NCBI GenBank assembly: GCA_963833235.1 | Contig: CAWHXG010000001.1 | Location: forward strand, 434,001-498,000 | Length of the DNA: 64,000 bases | From: CAWHXG01 sp963833235 | Lineage (GTDB): Bacteria > Pseudomonadota > Alphaproteobacteria > Rhodobacterales > Rhodobacteraceae | Reading direction: 5' to 3' | Shown here: piece after piece, positions 35,002-43,629 of the stretch | How the letters are laid out: every line of letters starts with the position of its first letter | How positions within the stretch are numbered: position 1 is the stretch's first letter | The notes under the pieces: model-generated | Databases searched by the model: none | Told to the model about the DNA's origin: nothing | What the model saw: only the letters and a program-made list of their open reading frames with translations | Made by a program: the position numbers and the translations under genes

Positions 35002-35931
35002 TCACTCGATCCGGATCGAGATCACGTAGACCGGCGTGTCGCGGTAGAGCGTCGCGCCGACGTTGATCGCCAGCGTCACGATCATGCTGCCGCGGACGGA
35101 GACGACCCTGTCGAGCTTCGGGCCACCGCGGCGCATCAATTCCTCCGGGGAATGCGGCAGGGGCACCGGTGCGCCCACGAATGCGTTCAGGGTCATTGTT
35201 GCCGACATCGGCGCGTCCTGCGCGAATGCCAGCCGGGCCGCCCGGTTGGCCACCCGCACCCGCTTGTCGTCGTCCACCACCAGCACCGGATCGGGCAAGG
35301 CTTCCAGCCCCGCGCGCAGGTCGTTGTCGGCCACATTGAAGCACAGCAGCGGCGCCATTGCGGGATCGCGGCCCGGTGTAGGCGCCAATGGCACGACGAG
35401 CCGCCTCCAGGCGCTCACGAAGATGCGTTGGGGCGGCTGATGGATGCTCTTCACCCAGGCGCCGCGCGCCCGCGCTGCGACGTAGAGCGCCCGGAAAAAG
35501 ATCGACACCGGCCCGCCGATCGTGCTGGTGCGCTCTCCGGTCAGATCCTGGCCGTAGGCATCCGCGATATTGGGACCGTAGAAGCGATAGCGATAGTCCG
35601 GCACGCCCTCCAAGGGGTCGAGGATCATCGCCCAGCCTTTCAGGCCCTCGAATTCCTCGCTGTCGACGAAGTCCTGCGGCACCTCGCCAGCCGCATTCAT
35701 CGCAGCGCGCATGACGGTGTGCGCGTTTCCAAGGATCGGGTTACGCACGTCGGCCCGGTTGGGGTTCCAGATCACCGTCGGCGACGCCAGCTGGTCGGCT
35801 CGGAATGCATGCGCCGCAAGCTCGATCCGGCCCGCCCGGAGATCCTGCGCCATGTCGAGCACGCTTCGGTCGTCGCCTCTATCGGGCGGCGGCGGATCGT
35901 TATCCGCATCGCGCGTCTCGTCTGTCACCAT
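35002..35931 (-). CDS. PAS domain protein (PAS_5-like)
   Basis: A 309-residue soluble protein. The N-terminal half resembles the alphaproteobacterial PAS_5 family (YRYRFYGPNIADAYGQDLTG is its best signature, near residue 115); a second PAS-like segment follows (LEALPDPVLVVDDDKRVRVANRAAR, near residue 210). It has no kinase, GGDEF or DNA-binding domain, so it is probably a sensory or adaptor protein. The Caulobacter regulator MopJ belongs to the same PAS family. A CtrA-like site lies 45 bases upstream of the ATG. Confidence 0.75.
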   Translation of the reverse strand: MVTDETRDADNDPPPPDRGDDRSVLDMAQDLRAGRIELAAHAFRADQLASPTVIWNPNRADVRNPILGNAHTVMRAAMNAAGEVPQDFVDSEEFEGLKGWAMILDPLEGVPDYRYRFYGPNIADAYGQDLTGERTSTIGGPVSIFFRALYVAARARGAWVKSIHQPPQRIFVSAWRRLVVPLAPTPGRDPAMAPLLCFNVADNDLRAGLEALPDPVLVVDDDKRVRVANRAARLAFAQDAPMSATMTLNAFVGAPVPLPHSPEELMRRGGPKLDRVVSVRGSMIVTLAINVGATLYRDTPVYVISIRIE

Positions 35932-35975
35932 GCCGACTTCCCGATTGCCCCCACGGAACTATCGGCAGAAAAGCT

Positions 35976-35990
35976 TTAACAAACACTTTA
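35976..35990. promoter_or_regulatory. CtrA-like site before the PAS gene
   Basis: TTAACAAACACTTTA fits TTAA-N7-TTAA with one mismatch (TTTA in the second half). It lies 45-59 bases upstream of the leftward PAS gene, a normal activator or promoter position. Inferred from consensus only. Confidence 0.4.
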
Positions 35991-36041
35991 CGGGGTCCCG
36001 TTCCATGGCCGCGCCCCCCGGCGCTTCAAATCAGGCAAACG

Positions 36042-36071
36042 GGCCCCCCGCCGCGATCCGGGCGGGGGGCC
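36042..36071 (-). terminator. Strong hairpin downstream of the peptidoglycan-binding gene
   Basis: A perfect 11-bp stem GGCCCCCCGCC/GGCGGGGGGCC with an 8-base loop, 31 bases past the stop at 36102 and followed on the minus strand by GTTTG and TGATTTG. It fits a rho-independent terminator for the leftward gene. Confidence 0.6.
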
Positions 36072-36101
36072 ATCAGGCTGTGTGAGCCGGGCGCGCCCGT
36101 G

Positions 36102-37643
36102 TCAGCGCAGGCCCAGCGAGGCCACGATCAGCGCCTGCACGGTCGCCTGGTCCACATAGCCGGTGGCGCCAAGGCCGCGCTCTGCCTGGAACGCCTCGAT
36201 CGCGCCCCGAGCCTGCCCATCGAACGTGCCGTCCTGCGCGCCCACATCGTAGCCCAATGCGGCAAGCTGCCCCTCGATCAGCGCCCGGCTGCCGGAGCCA
36301 AGGCCCATGCCCGCCTCCCGCGCTTCGGCATCGGCCAGCGCCTGCGCCTCGCCGGGTGCCCGGGTCAGCTCCGCGATCCGCGCCTCGGCCTGGCCGGCGA
36401 AGGCCCCGCTGGGCTGCTCCGCCAGATACTGGCGATAGGCCTCCACGTCGTCGCCGCCCTGCGCCTGGTCCCAGGCCCGCCGGTCGCTCTCGGCGGCCGT
36501 GGCGCGGTCTTCCGCCTCCAGTCCGTCAAGCGCGGCGCGCGCTTCCTGGGAATAGATGCCCTGCGGATAGCGGTCCAGATAGGCGCGCAGGTCCGACGCC
36601 CGTCCGTTCGCCCCGGTGGTCCGCCAGAAGGCCGCATCCGCCGCTTCCTCGGCGCGCTTCGTTGCCTCCGCTTCCGCGGCCATCTCGGCGCTGCGCGTCT
36701 CGGCCTGTCGCTCCAGCAGACCCAACTGGCGCTCCGTCAGGAAACCTGTCGCCGACAGCCCCTCGCGCTCTTGCCAGGCCGTCACCGCCGCCCGCGTTCC
36801 GGCACCGAAGATCCCGTCGATCCCGCGCGTGCTGTAGCCCAGAACGGTCAGCCGCTCCTGCACCAGCCGTCGCTGCGACTGGTCGAGCGCCAGCGCCGTC
36901 TCGGCCGCCTCGGCCCGCTCCGCATCGGAGCGCGGAGCCGCGGGCGCTTCCGGCGCCGCCGCCGGCTGCACCGCCGCCTGAGGCGCGGCCGCCGCCGTCG
37001 CCGCCCCGAACCCCATGTCCGGCGACGCGAAACCCCGCACGGTCACATCCCGGATCCCGTCCAGCGCCGCCGCCGCATCGCGGTCACCCGTCAGCAGCCG
37101 CTCGGCGATCTGCGGCAAGGCATCGTCCGCCGCGCCGGATAGCAGCAACACCCCCTGCGGCAGGTCCGGATCGCCGATCCCGTCCTGCAGGCCCGCCGGG
37201 CCGCCGCCCCCCGATTGCGCCACGATCACCGCCGCGCGCCCCGGCACGCCACCCGCCAGATCCGTCAGAAGGTCGAGCCGCACCGCGCCGGTCTCCGCCG
37301 CGATCCGCGCGCCGCCATTCGGCCCGGCCGCGAAATCCTCCGGGATCAGCCATGTCGCGCGGCCATCCGTCCGCACCGGCCCGGCGAAGACCAGCAGCAG
37401 CCGGTCCGCATCGCTCAGCCGGCGCGAGACCTCGCCGAGCACCTGCGCCATCGCCTCCAGATCGGCGCCGTCGCGGCGATACACCTCCCAGGCGCCCAAG
37501 CTCTCGGCTAGCGTGTCGACAGCCCGCGCATCGGCCCGCACCTCCGCATTGTCGATCAGCACGGCGATGTCGGCGGCCGCCGCCGGCACCCCCCAGATGA
37601 TCGTTCCGGCCAGAAGTCCGGCCGTCAGGCAACCGCGTTCCAT
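36102..37643 (-). CDS. Exported caspase-like protein with two peptidoglycan-binding domains
   Basis: It has 513 residues from the ATG at 37643, preceded by GGAGGAG. A signal peptide (LTAGLLAGTIIWGVPAAAA) precedes a region like a caspase/gingipain fold (VLIDNAEVRADARAVDTLAESLG, DRLLLVFAGPVRTDGRATWLIPEDF). The expected catalytic His-Gly and Cys are not apparent (FAGP and AQSGGG in their places), so it may be inactive. Two PG_binding_1 domains follow, near residues 255-305 (LGYSTRGIDGIFGAGTRAAV) and 455-511 (LGYDVGAQDGTFDGQARGAI), with a charged helical linker between. Probably a periplasmic cell-wall-binding protein; function unknown. Confidence 0.75.
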   Translation of the reverse strand: MERGCLTAGLLAGTIIWGVPAAAADIAVLIDNAEVRADARAVDTLAESLGAWEVYRRDGADLEAMAQVLGEVSRRLSDADRLLLVFAGPVRTDGRATWLIPEDFAAGPNGGARIAAETGAVRLDLLTDLAGGVPGRAAVIVAQSGGGGPAGLQDGIGDPDLPQGVLLLSGAADDALPQIAERLLTGDRDAAAALDGIRDVTVRGFASPDMGFGAATAAAAPQAAVQPAAAPEAPAAPRSDAERAEAAETALALDQSQRRLVQERLTVLGYSTRGIDGIFGAGTRAAVTAWQEREGLSATGFLTERQLGLLERQAETRSAEMAAEAEATKRAEEAADAAFWRTTGANGRASDLRAYLDRYPQGIYSQEARAALDGLEAEDRATAAESDRRAWDQAQGGDDVEAYRQYLAEQPSGAFAGQAEARIAELTRAPGEAQALADAEAREAGMGLGSGSRALIEGQLAALGYDVGAQDGTFDGQARGAIEAFQAERGLGATGYVDQATVQALIVASLGLR

Positions 37644-37727
37644 GGTGTCTCCTCCCGTAGGTTGAGTATGCAACGCAGCGGCAACCACAAATCGATAGCC
37701 TCGGATCATCACGGATGCGTGAACGCC

Positions 37728-38948
37728 TCAGTCGTAGCGCCGCGTGTCCTCGATCACCACGCCGTCCGCCGGCAGGCTCCCCGGCGGCACCACCTCGATG
37801 TCGCCCCGCAGCTTCAGCAGCCGCGCGACGCTCTCGGCATAGGCCGCCACGGCCTCCGCCCCCCCCGGGCTCTCGAGGCGCACCAGCATCGCGTCGGCGT
37901 CGCCCTCCCGGCGGGCCAGCACCCGCACCCGCGTCACCTCGGCGTGGGCAGCGATCAGCTCCGCCACCTGCTCGGGCCGCACGAACATCCCCTTGATCTT
38001 CGTCGCCTGATCGGCACGCCCCATCCAGCCCTTGATGCGCATGTTCGTCCGCCCGCAGGGGCTCTCCCCCGGCAGCGCGGCCGAAAGATCGCCGGTCGCG
38101 AAGCGGATCAGCGGATGGTCCGGCGTCAGCAGCGTCACCACGACCTCGCCCACCTCGCCCTCCGTCACCGGGTCGCCGGTGCCGGGCGTCACGATTTCCA
38201 CGATCACGCCCTCGTCGACGATCATCCCCTCCATCGCCGGGCTCTCGTAGGCCACGTTCCCCAGCTCCGCGGTGGCATAGCATTGCAGGCAGGCGATCCC
38301 CCGCTCCGCATAGGCCTGCCGCAGCGCCGGAAAAAGCGCGCCCCCGGAAACCACCGCCCGGGTGATGGCCAGCCGCACGCCCGTCTCGTCCGCCCGGTCA
38401 AGGATGACCTTCAGGAAATCCGGCGTTCCCGCATAGACGGTGCAGCCCACATCCGCCGCCGCGCGCACCTGCAGATCGGTCTGCCCGGTCCCCGCCGGCA
38501 GCACGGCGGCCCCCACCGCCCGCGCGCCGTTCTCGAAGATCATCCCCGCCGGCGTCAGATGATATCCGAAACAGTTCTGCACGATGTCGCCCGGGCCCAC
38601 CCCGGCCGCGTGCAGGAAGCGCCCCAGCCGCCACCAGTCCCGGCTGACCTGCCCGGGCTCGTAGATCGGCCCCGGCGATTGGAACACATGCGCGAAGCTT
38701 CCGGGCGCCGCCGCCAGCCCGCCGAAGGGCGGCGCCGCCCGCTGCGCCTCAGCCAGCTCCGCCTTGCGCAGCACCGGCAGCCGCGCCAGCGCCGCCCGGT
38801 CCGTCACCGCCTCCGCGTCGACCCCGGCCAGCCGCGCGGCGTTCCCCGGCAGCGCCCGCGCCGCCGCCACCTGCGCCGGCAGGCACCCGAAAAGCGAGGC
38901 CTCCCGCGCGCCGGCCTTCCGCGTCTCCAGCTCGTCCCAATGCCCCAT
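37728..38948 (-). CDS. Phenylacetate-CoA ligase family (PaaK-like) acid-CoA ligase
   Basis: Adenylate-forming enzyme of 406 residues that activates an organic acid with ATP and CoA. The start is the ATG at 38948. PaaK-like features: LARLPVLRKAEL, the nucleotide-binding stretch FQSPGPIYEPG in place of the Ser/Thr-Gly loop of classical ligases, CLQCYATAELGNVAYES, and the C-terminal hinge IKGWMGRADQATKIKGMFVRPEQV. It is the last gene of the Liv-type transporter region, 112 bases past livF with a hairpin between. The substrate is unknown; an aromatic or branched acid imported by the ABC system is plausible. Confidence 0.85.
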   Translation of the reverse strand: MGHWDELETRKAGAREASLFGCLPAQVAAARALPGNAARLAGVDAEAVTDRAALARLPVLRKAELAEAQRAAPPFGGLAAAPGSFAHVFQSPGPIYEPGQVSRDWWRLGRFLHAAGVGPGDIVQNCFGYHLTPAGMIFENGARAVGAAVLPAGTGQTDLQVRAAADVGCTVYAGTPDFLKVILDRADETGVRLAITRAVVSGGALFPALRQAYAERGIACLQCYATAELGNVAYESPAMEGMIVDEGVIVEIVTPGTGDPVTEGEVGEVVVTLLTPDHPLIRFATGDLSAALPGESPCGRTNMRIKGWMGRADQATKIKGMFVRPEQVAELIAAHAEVTRVRVLARREGDADAMLVRLESPGGAEAVAAYAESVARLLKLRGDIEVVPPGSLPADGVVIEDTRRYD

Positions 38949-38990
38949 GGCCGGCCCCGTCCTTCGATGTTCCATAAATATCCCGGGGGT

Positions 38991-39008
38991 GCGGGGGCTG
39001 GCCCCCGC
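38991..39008 (-). terminator. Hairpin between livF and the PaaK-like gene
   Basis: GCGGGGGC/GCCCCCGC, an 8-bp perfect palindromic stem about 53 bases past the livF stop. A short AT-rich stretch (ATATTTATGG) follows some bases later on the minus strand. It may reduce read-through into the ligase gene. Confidence 0.45.
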
Positions 39009-39060
39009 TCCCGCCCCCGGCTTCAGCCACCGCTCCCCGATCGGGCGACCGGCGCCGCCC

Positions 39061-39903
39061 TCAGCTCAGCCAGCGCTTGCGCCGCCGGTAGCTGCGCACG
39101 TTCCGGAACGACTTGCGCCCCTCGTCGGCCATCCCGAGGTAGAATTCCTTCACGTCCGGGTTCTCCCGCAGGCTCGCCGCCGGCCCGTCCATCACCACCC
39201 GGCCGCTCTCCAAAATATAGCCGTAATGCGCGAAACGCAGCGCCACGTTGGTGTTCTGCTCGGCCAGAAGGAAACTCACGCCCTCGCGCTCGTTGAGGTC
39301 CTTCACGATCCCGAAGATCTCCTCCACCAGCTGCGGCGCCAGACCCATCGAGGGCTCGTCCAGCAGGATCGTCTCGGGTGCCGCCATCAGCGCCCGGCCG
39401 ATGGCGCACATCTGCTGCTCGCCGCCCGAGGTGTAGCCCGCCTGGCTCCCCCGCCGCTCCTTCAGCCGCGGGAAGTAGCCATAGACCTTCTCGAGGCTCG
39501 CCGCGACGGCGCCCCGGCCGTCCTTGCGCGTATAGGCACCGGTCAGCAGGTTCTCCTCCACCGTCAGATGCTCGAAGCAGTGCCGCCCCTCCATCACCTG
39601 CACCACGCCGCGGCTCACGAGTTCCGCCGGGCTCAGGTCCTGCACCGGTGTGCCGCGATAGAGGATAGCGCCCTTGGTCACCGCGCCGCGCTCGGACTGC
39701 AGAAGGTTGCTGATCGCCTTCAGCGTGGTCGTCTTGCCCGCGCCGTTGCCGCCCAGCAGCGCGGTGATCCCGCCCCGCGGCACAGTCAGGCTCACGCCCT
39801 TCAGCACCAGGATGACGGAGTTGTAGATCACCTCGATATTGGTGACCTCGAGCAGGGTCTCGGTCACGGCCTCGGCCGTCCCGGGCCCGCGTTCGTCCAG
39901 CAT
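39061..39903 (-). CDS. livF: Branched-chain-amino-acid-type ABC ATPase LivF
   Basis: One of two ATPases of the Liv-type importer, 280 residues (E. coli LivF 237). Walker A is LLGGNGAGKTTTL, the signature is YTSGGEQQMCAIGRAL, Walker B is ILLDEPSMGLAP and the switch region LAEQNTNVAL is typical of LivF. It carries an extra C-terminal tail that is strongly basic (VRSYRRRKRW). It is separated from the binding-protein gene by a strong terminator, so it may need its own promoter or be expressed at a lower level. Confidence 0.92.
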   Translation of the reverse strand: MLDERGPGTAEAVTETLLEVTNIEVIYNSVILVLKGVSLTVPRGGITALLGGNGAGKTTTLKAISNLLQSERGAVTKGAILYRGTPVQDLSPAELVSRGVVQVMEGRHCFEHLTVEENLLTGAYTRKDGRGAVAASLEKVYGYFPRLKERRGSQAGYTSGGEQQMCAIGRALMAAPETILLDEPSMGLAPQLVEEIFGIVKDLNEREGVSFLLAEQNTNVALRFAHYGYILESGRVVMDGPAASLRENPDVKEFYLGMADEGRKSFRNVRSYRRRKRWLS

Positions 39904-39959
39904 GGCGGTTCCCTCGGTCGATGGATCACCGGCGCGCAGGGCGTCCCGCGCGCCAGCGC

Positions 39960-39990
39960 AAAAAGGGGTGGGGGGGCGGGCCCCCCACCC
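39960..39990 (-). terminator. Rho-independent terminator after the binding-protein gene
   Basis: On the minus strand a GC hairpin (GGGTGGGGGG and CCCCCCCACCC with a 4-base loop) is followed at once by a run of five T. It is the clearest intrinsic terminator in the window and lies 7 bases past the stop of the substrate-binding protein gene, upstream of livF. Confidence 0.8.
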
Positions 39991-39996
39991 TCGGCC

Positions 39997-41280
39997 TCAA
40001 CTGGCGCTGCCGCAGCGCATCTCGATGCCGTTCTCCGCCGCGAACGCCTCGCTGTCCTCGATCACCAGCGGGTCGATCACGTCGTCGTCCGGCGCGATGT
40101 AGTCCGTCAGCACCTCCCAGGTGCCCTCGCCGGCGTTCCACTGCTGCACCAGCCCCATGCCGGAGCCGCCGTGATCCTCGCAGCTCACGCTGAATTCCGG
40201 GCCGATCCCCGGCATCCCCAGCTCCGCCATCATCGCCTCGGTGATCTCCAGCGCCTCCATCCCGTCGCGCATCATGCCCGCGTCGATCTCGGCGACCCCG
40301 CTGATCTCCTGTGCCTTCTTCGCCGCCTCGGCCGCCAGCATCGCGGCATACATCCCGCGCGTGTAGAGCACCGAACCCACGTTGCTGCCGTCACCGGCCG
40401 CCAGGCCGGCATCCACCACCATCTCGCGGATCTCGTCGAAGACCGGCAGCGGCTCCACCCGGTTCATGTTCAGCGCCTTGTAGCCGTCCGCCGCCATGCC
40501 CGCCGGCATCACGTCGTGCTCGGCGCCGGCCCACCAGTTGCCGATAAAGTTCTCCATCGGGAACCGGATGTTGGCCGCCTCCTGAACGGCGACCTGGTTC
40601 ATCACGCCCCAGCCCCACATCAGCACGTAGTCGGGCCGCTCCCGGCGGATCTGCAGCCACTGGCTCTTCTGCTCCTGGCCGGGATGGTCCACCGCCAGCG
40701 TGCTCAGCTCGTAGCCGTGCTTCTCGGCCAGCTCCTCCAGCGTCCGGATCGGCTCCTTGCCGTAGGCGCTGTTGTGATAGACCAGCGCGATCTTCTTGCC
40801 GCCCAGATCGCCGCCGTTCTCCTCCAGCAGGTACTTGATCGCCACGCTCGCCGCGTCCCAGTAGTTCGCCGGATAGTTGAATACGTTGCCGAACACCTTG
40901 CCGTTCGCGGCGCTCGTCCGCCCGTAGCCCATCGTGTGCAGCGGGATGCCGTCGGCCTGCACCTTGGGGATCAGCTGATAGGTGATCCCGGTCGAGAGCG
41001 GCTGGTAGATCAGCGCGCCCTCGCCCTTGGTCGCCTCATAGCACTCCACGCCCTTCTCGGTGTTGTAGGCGGTCTCGCACTCGATCACCCGGGTCATCAC
41101 GCCGCCGATCCCGCCGTCGCGCTCGTTCAGCAGCGTGAAGTAATCCTGATACCCGTCGCTGAACGGGATGCCGCCGGCCGCATAGGCGCCGGTGCGGTAG
41201 CTCAGATCCGGAAACACCAGATCGGCCTGCGCGGCGCCCGTCGCCAGGACCCCCGCAAGGGCCAAGGTACCTAGTCTCAT
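39997..41280 (-). CDS. Liv-type ABC transporter substrate-binding protein
   Basis: Periplasmic binding protein of 427 residues. The ATG at 41280 has GGGAGGAG upstream; the signal peptide is LGTLALAGVLATGAAQA. The mature chain has the peripla_BP_6 pattern (GIPFSDGYQDYFTLLNERDGG, CYEATKGEGALIYQPLSTG, ALVYHNSAYGKEPI). It is longer and more divergent than LivJ/LivK, which agrees with a non-amino-acid ligand such as an organic or aromatic acid. A terminator follows its stop, so it likely ends the main transcript. Confidence 0.88.
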   Translation of the reverse strand: MRLGTLALAGVLATGAAQADLVFPDLSYRTGAYAAGGIPFSDGYQDYFTLLNERDGGIGGVMTRVIECETAYNTEKGVECYEATKGEGALIYQPLSTGITYQLIPKVQADGIPLHTMGYGRTSAANGKVFGNVFNYPANYWDAASVAIKYLLEENGGDLGGKKIALVYHNSAYGKEPIRTLEELAEKHGYELSTLAVDHPGQEQKSQWLQIRRERPDYVLMWGWGVMNQVAVQEAANIRFPMENFIGNWWAGAEHDVMPAGMAADGYKALNMNRVEPLPVFDEIREMVVDAGLAAGDGSNVGSVLYTRGMYAAMLAAEAAKKAQEISGVAEIDAGMMRDGMEALEITEAMMAELGMPGIGPEFSVSCEDHGGSGMGLVQQWNAGEGTWEVLTDYIAPDDDVIDPLVIEDSEAFAAENGIEMRCGSAS

Positions 41281-41334
41281 GTCGTCTCCTCCCATCGGAT
41301 ATGTCCGGGTGTCCTGCCCGGTTATACGGTCAAT

Positions 41335-42411
41335 CTAGTACGGAAACGGCCACGTGCGCAGCCTTTCCTTCGCCAGGTCCCAAAGCCGCGCCAGCCCGTG
41401 CGGCTCAGCGATCAGGAAGCCCACGATCAGCGCGCCCACGATCACGAACTCGAAATGCGCCGCCAGCGCCGTGTCCCAGCCGAGGCCGCCGGTCAGGATG
41501 TTCTTCAGAAGCACCGGCAGCAGCACCATGAAGGCCGCCCCCGCGATGGACCCGAAGATCGAACCCAGGCCCCCGATGATGATCATGAAGAGCACCAGGA
41601 ACGATTTCTGGATGCCGAACGCCTCGCCCACCTCGACGGCGCCGAGATAGACCGCGAAGAACAGCGCCCCCGCGATGCCGACGAAGAACGACGACACCCC
41701 GAAGGCCGTCAGCTTGGCGCGCAAGGGGTTCACCCCGATGATCTCGGCGGCGATGTCCATGTCGCGGATCGCCATCCAGCTGCGGCCCAGATTGCCCCGC
41801 GTGAGGTTCCGCGCCGCCCAGGCGGTGGCGAACAGGAACGCCAGGCAAAACAGATAGGTCGCCCAGGCCGGCGCGCTCGCTCCGGTGATCGCCACGCCGA
41901 AAAGCGTCCGCTCCGGCGCGCTGATCTGCCCCGAGGCCGAATAGTTGTAGAACCACGAGACCTTGTTGAACAGCCACACCAGGAAGAACTGCGCCGCCAG
42001 CGTCGCCACCGCCAGGTAGAACCCCTTGATCCGCAAGCTGGGCAGGCCGAAGACCATGCCCACGGCGGCCGTGATCCCGCCCGAGAGGATCACGCAGAAC
42101 GCGATGTTGAGGTCCGGAAAGCCCGTCATCAGCTTGTAGCAGGCATAGGCGCCCACGGCCATGAACCCGCCGGTGCCAAGGCTCACCTGCCCGCAATAGC
42201 CCACCAGCACGTTCAGCCCGATGGCGGCGATCGCCCAGATCAGCACCGGCAGAAGCACCGCGTTGGCCCAGTAGTCGTCCACCAGGAACGGCACCACGCC
42301 CACCGCCACCGCCATCAGCGCATAGTAGCGCCAGCGGTCGAACGCGATGGGAAAGGTCTGCCCGTCGCCCCGGTAGCTCGTCTTGAAGTCGCCCGCTTCG
42401 CGATAGAGCAT
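41335..42411 (-). CDS. livM: Liv-type ABC permease LivM
   Basis: Second permease of the importer, 358 residues with about nine to ten helices. Conserved LivM elements: GLNVLVGYCGQVSLGTGGFMAVGAY near residue 65, the EAA-like loop GRSWMAIRDMDIAAEIIGVN near residue 210, and GGLGSIFGSIAGAAFMVLLP. It starts one base after the stop of the small membrane-protein gene and so belongs to the same transcript. Confidence 0.93.
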   Translation of the reverse strand: MLYREAGDFKTSYRGDGQTFPIAFDRWRYYALMAVAVGVVPFLVDDYWANAVLLPVLIWAIAAIGLNVLVGYCGQVSLGTGGFMAVGAYACYKLMTGFPDLNIAFCVILSGGITAAVGMVFGLPSLRIKGFYLAVATLAAQFFLVWLFNKVSWFYNYSASGQISAPERTLFGVAITGASAPAWATYLFCLAFLFATAWAARNLTRGNLGRSWMAIRDMDIAAEIIGVNPLRAKLTAFGVSSFFVGIAGALFFAVYLGAVEVGEAFGIQKSFLVLFMIIIGGLGSIFGSIAGAAFMVLLPVLLKNILTGGLGWDTALAAHFEFVIVGALIVGFLIAEPHGLARLWDLAKERLRTWPFPY

Positions 42412-42412
42412 G

Positions 42413-42601
42413 TCAGCCTCCCCCCGGCCGGCCGAGCAGGCCCGCCCCGATGAAACAGATCAGCGCGCCGCCGATCCCGCCCAGCAGCCGCTCCCAATGC
42501 CAGACGCGCCCCGCAGGCCCCGCCTCGCCCGCAAGCGTCACCGCGGCGGCCAGCGAAAGCAGGCCCGCCACGCTCAGCAGCCCCGAGGCCGCGCGCCTCA
42601 T
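42413..42601 (-). CDS. Small two-helix membrane protein in the Liv-type operon
   Basis: A 62-residue protein with two hydrophobic helices: LLSVAGLLSLAAAVTLAG and LLGGIGGALICFIGAGLLG. It sits tightly between livH (15 bases) and livM (1 base), which argues for a real, co-translated gene. I do not recognise the family. It may be an accessory subunit of the permease pair, but nothing in the sequence shows this. Confidence 0.6.
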   Translation of the reverse strand: MRRAASGLLSVAGLLSLAAAVTLAGEAGPAGRVWHWERLLGGIGGALICFIGAGLLGRPGGG

Positions 42602-42616
42602 GCCGGGCCCCTCGCG

Positions 42617-43603
42617 CTACACACGCTCGATGATCCGCTCGCCGAATAGCCCCTGCGGCCGGAACACCAGGAACAGCAGCGCCAGCACGTAGGCGAACCA
42701 GTTCTCCGTGGCCCCGCCCACCATCGGGCCGATCAGGAACTCGAACAGCTTCTCGCCGACCCCGATGATCAGCCCGCCCACGATGGCGCCGGGGATCGAG
42801 GTGAAGCCGCCCAGCATCAGCACCGGCAGCGCCTTCAGCGCGATCAGGCTGAGCGAGAACTGAACCCCCGATTTCGCGCCCCACATGATGCCCGCGACCA
42901 GCGCCACGAAGCCGGCGATGGACCAGACGAGCACCCAGATGAAGCGCAGGCTGATCCCCACCGAAAGCGCGGCCTGATGGTCGTCCGCCACCGCGCGCAA
43001 GGCGCGCCCCTGCTTGGTGTATTGCGAGAAAAGGATCAGCGCGGTCACCAGCAGGATCGCGATCACCGTCGCCACGAGGTCGAGGTTGTCGATGAAGAAG
43101 CCATAGCCCAGCGCGTCGAACGTCAGGCGGTCCACGGTGTCGTTGATCCCCTGCGGCAGGCCCACGTCCAGCGTCTTGATCTCGGACCCCCACATTAGGT
43201 CGCTGACGCCTTCCAGGAAATAGGCTAGCCCGATGGTCGCCATGAAAAGGATGATCGGCTCCTGGTTCACCAGATGCTTCAGCACGAACCGCTCGATCAG
43301 GATCGCCAGCGCGATCATCACCAGCACCGTCAGCACGATCGCCACCAGCGCCGGCAGCTCCCACCCGAAATAGTGGATGTCGGTGCCGAAGATCTCGTTG
43401 ATCAGGTGCGCGAAGGGGATTTGGCCGTTCTGGAAGCCCACCAGCGTCATCGCGGCGAACAGCGCCATGACCCCCTGCGCGTAGTTGAAGATGCCCGACG
43501 CCTTGAAGATCAGCACGAAGCCCAGCGCCACGAGCGCGTACATCACGCCCGCCATCAAGCCGTTCAGCATCACCTCCATGGCGAAGAGCAACTGTTCAGG
43601 CAT
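42617..43603 (-). CDS. livH: Liv-type ABC permease LivH
   Basis: First permease of the importer, 328 residues from the ATG at 43603; a longer frame start lies inside the upstream gene and is rejected. Family elements: GLMAGVMYALVALGFVLIFKASG, GIFNYAQGVMALFAAM, the EAA-like loop KQGRALRAVADDHQAALSVG, and VLMLGGFTSIPGAIVGGLIIG. The gene is followed by the small membrane protein and livM. Confidence 0.93.
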   Translation of the reverse strand: MPEQLLFAMEVMLNGLMAGVMYALVALGFVLIFKASGIFNYAQGVMALFAAMTLVGFQNGQIPFAHLINEIFGTDIHYFGWELPALVAIVLTVLVMIALAILIERFVLKHLVNQEPIILFMATIGLAYFLEGVSDLMWGSEIKTLDVGLPQGINDTVDRLTFDALGYGFFIDNLDLVATVIAILLVTALILFSQYTKQGRALRAVADDHQAALSVGISLRFIWVLVWSIAGFVALVAGIMWGAKSGVQFSLSLIALKALPVLMLGGFTSIPGAIVGGLIIGVGEKLFEFLIGPMVGGATENWFAYVLALLFLVFRPQGLFGERIIERV

Positions 43604-43629
43604 CCATATCCCTTTCGGTCGGGCGGCGG

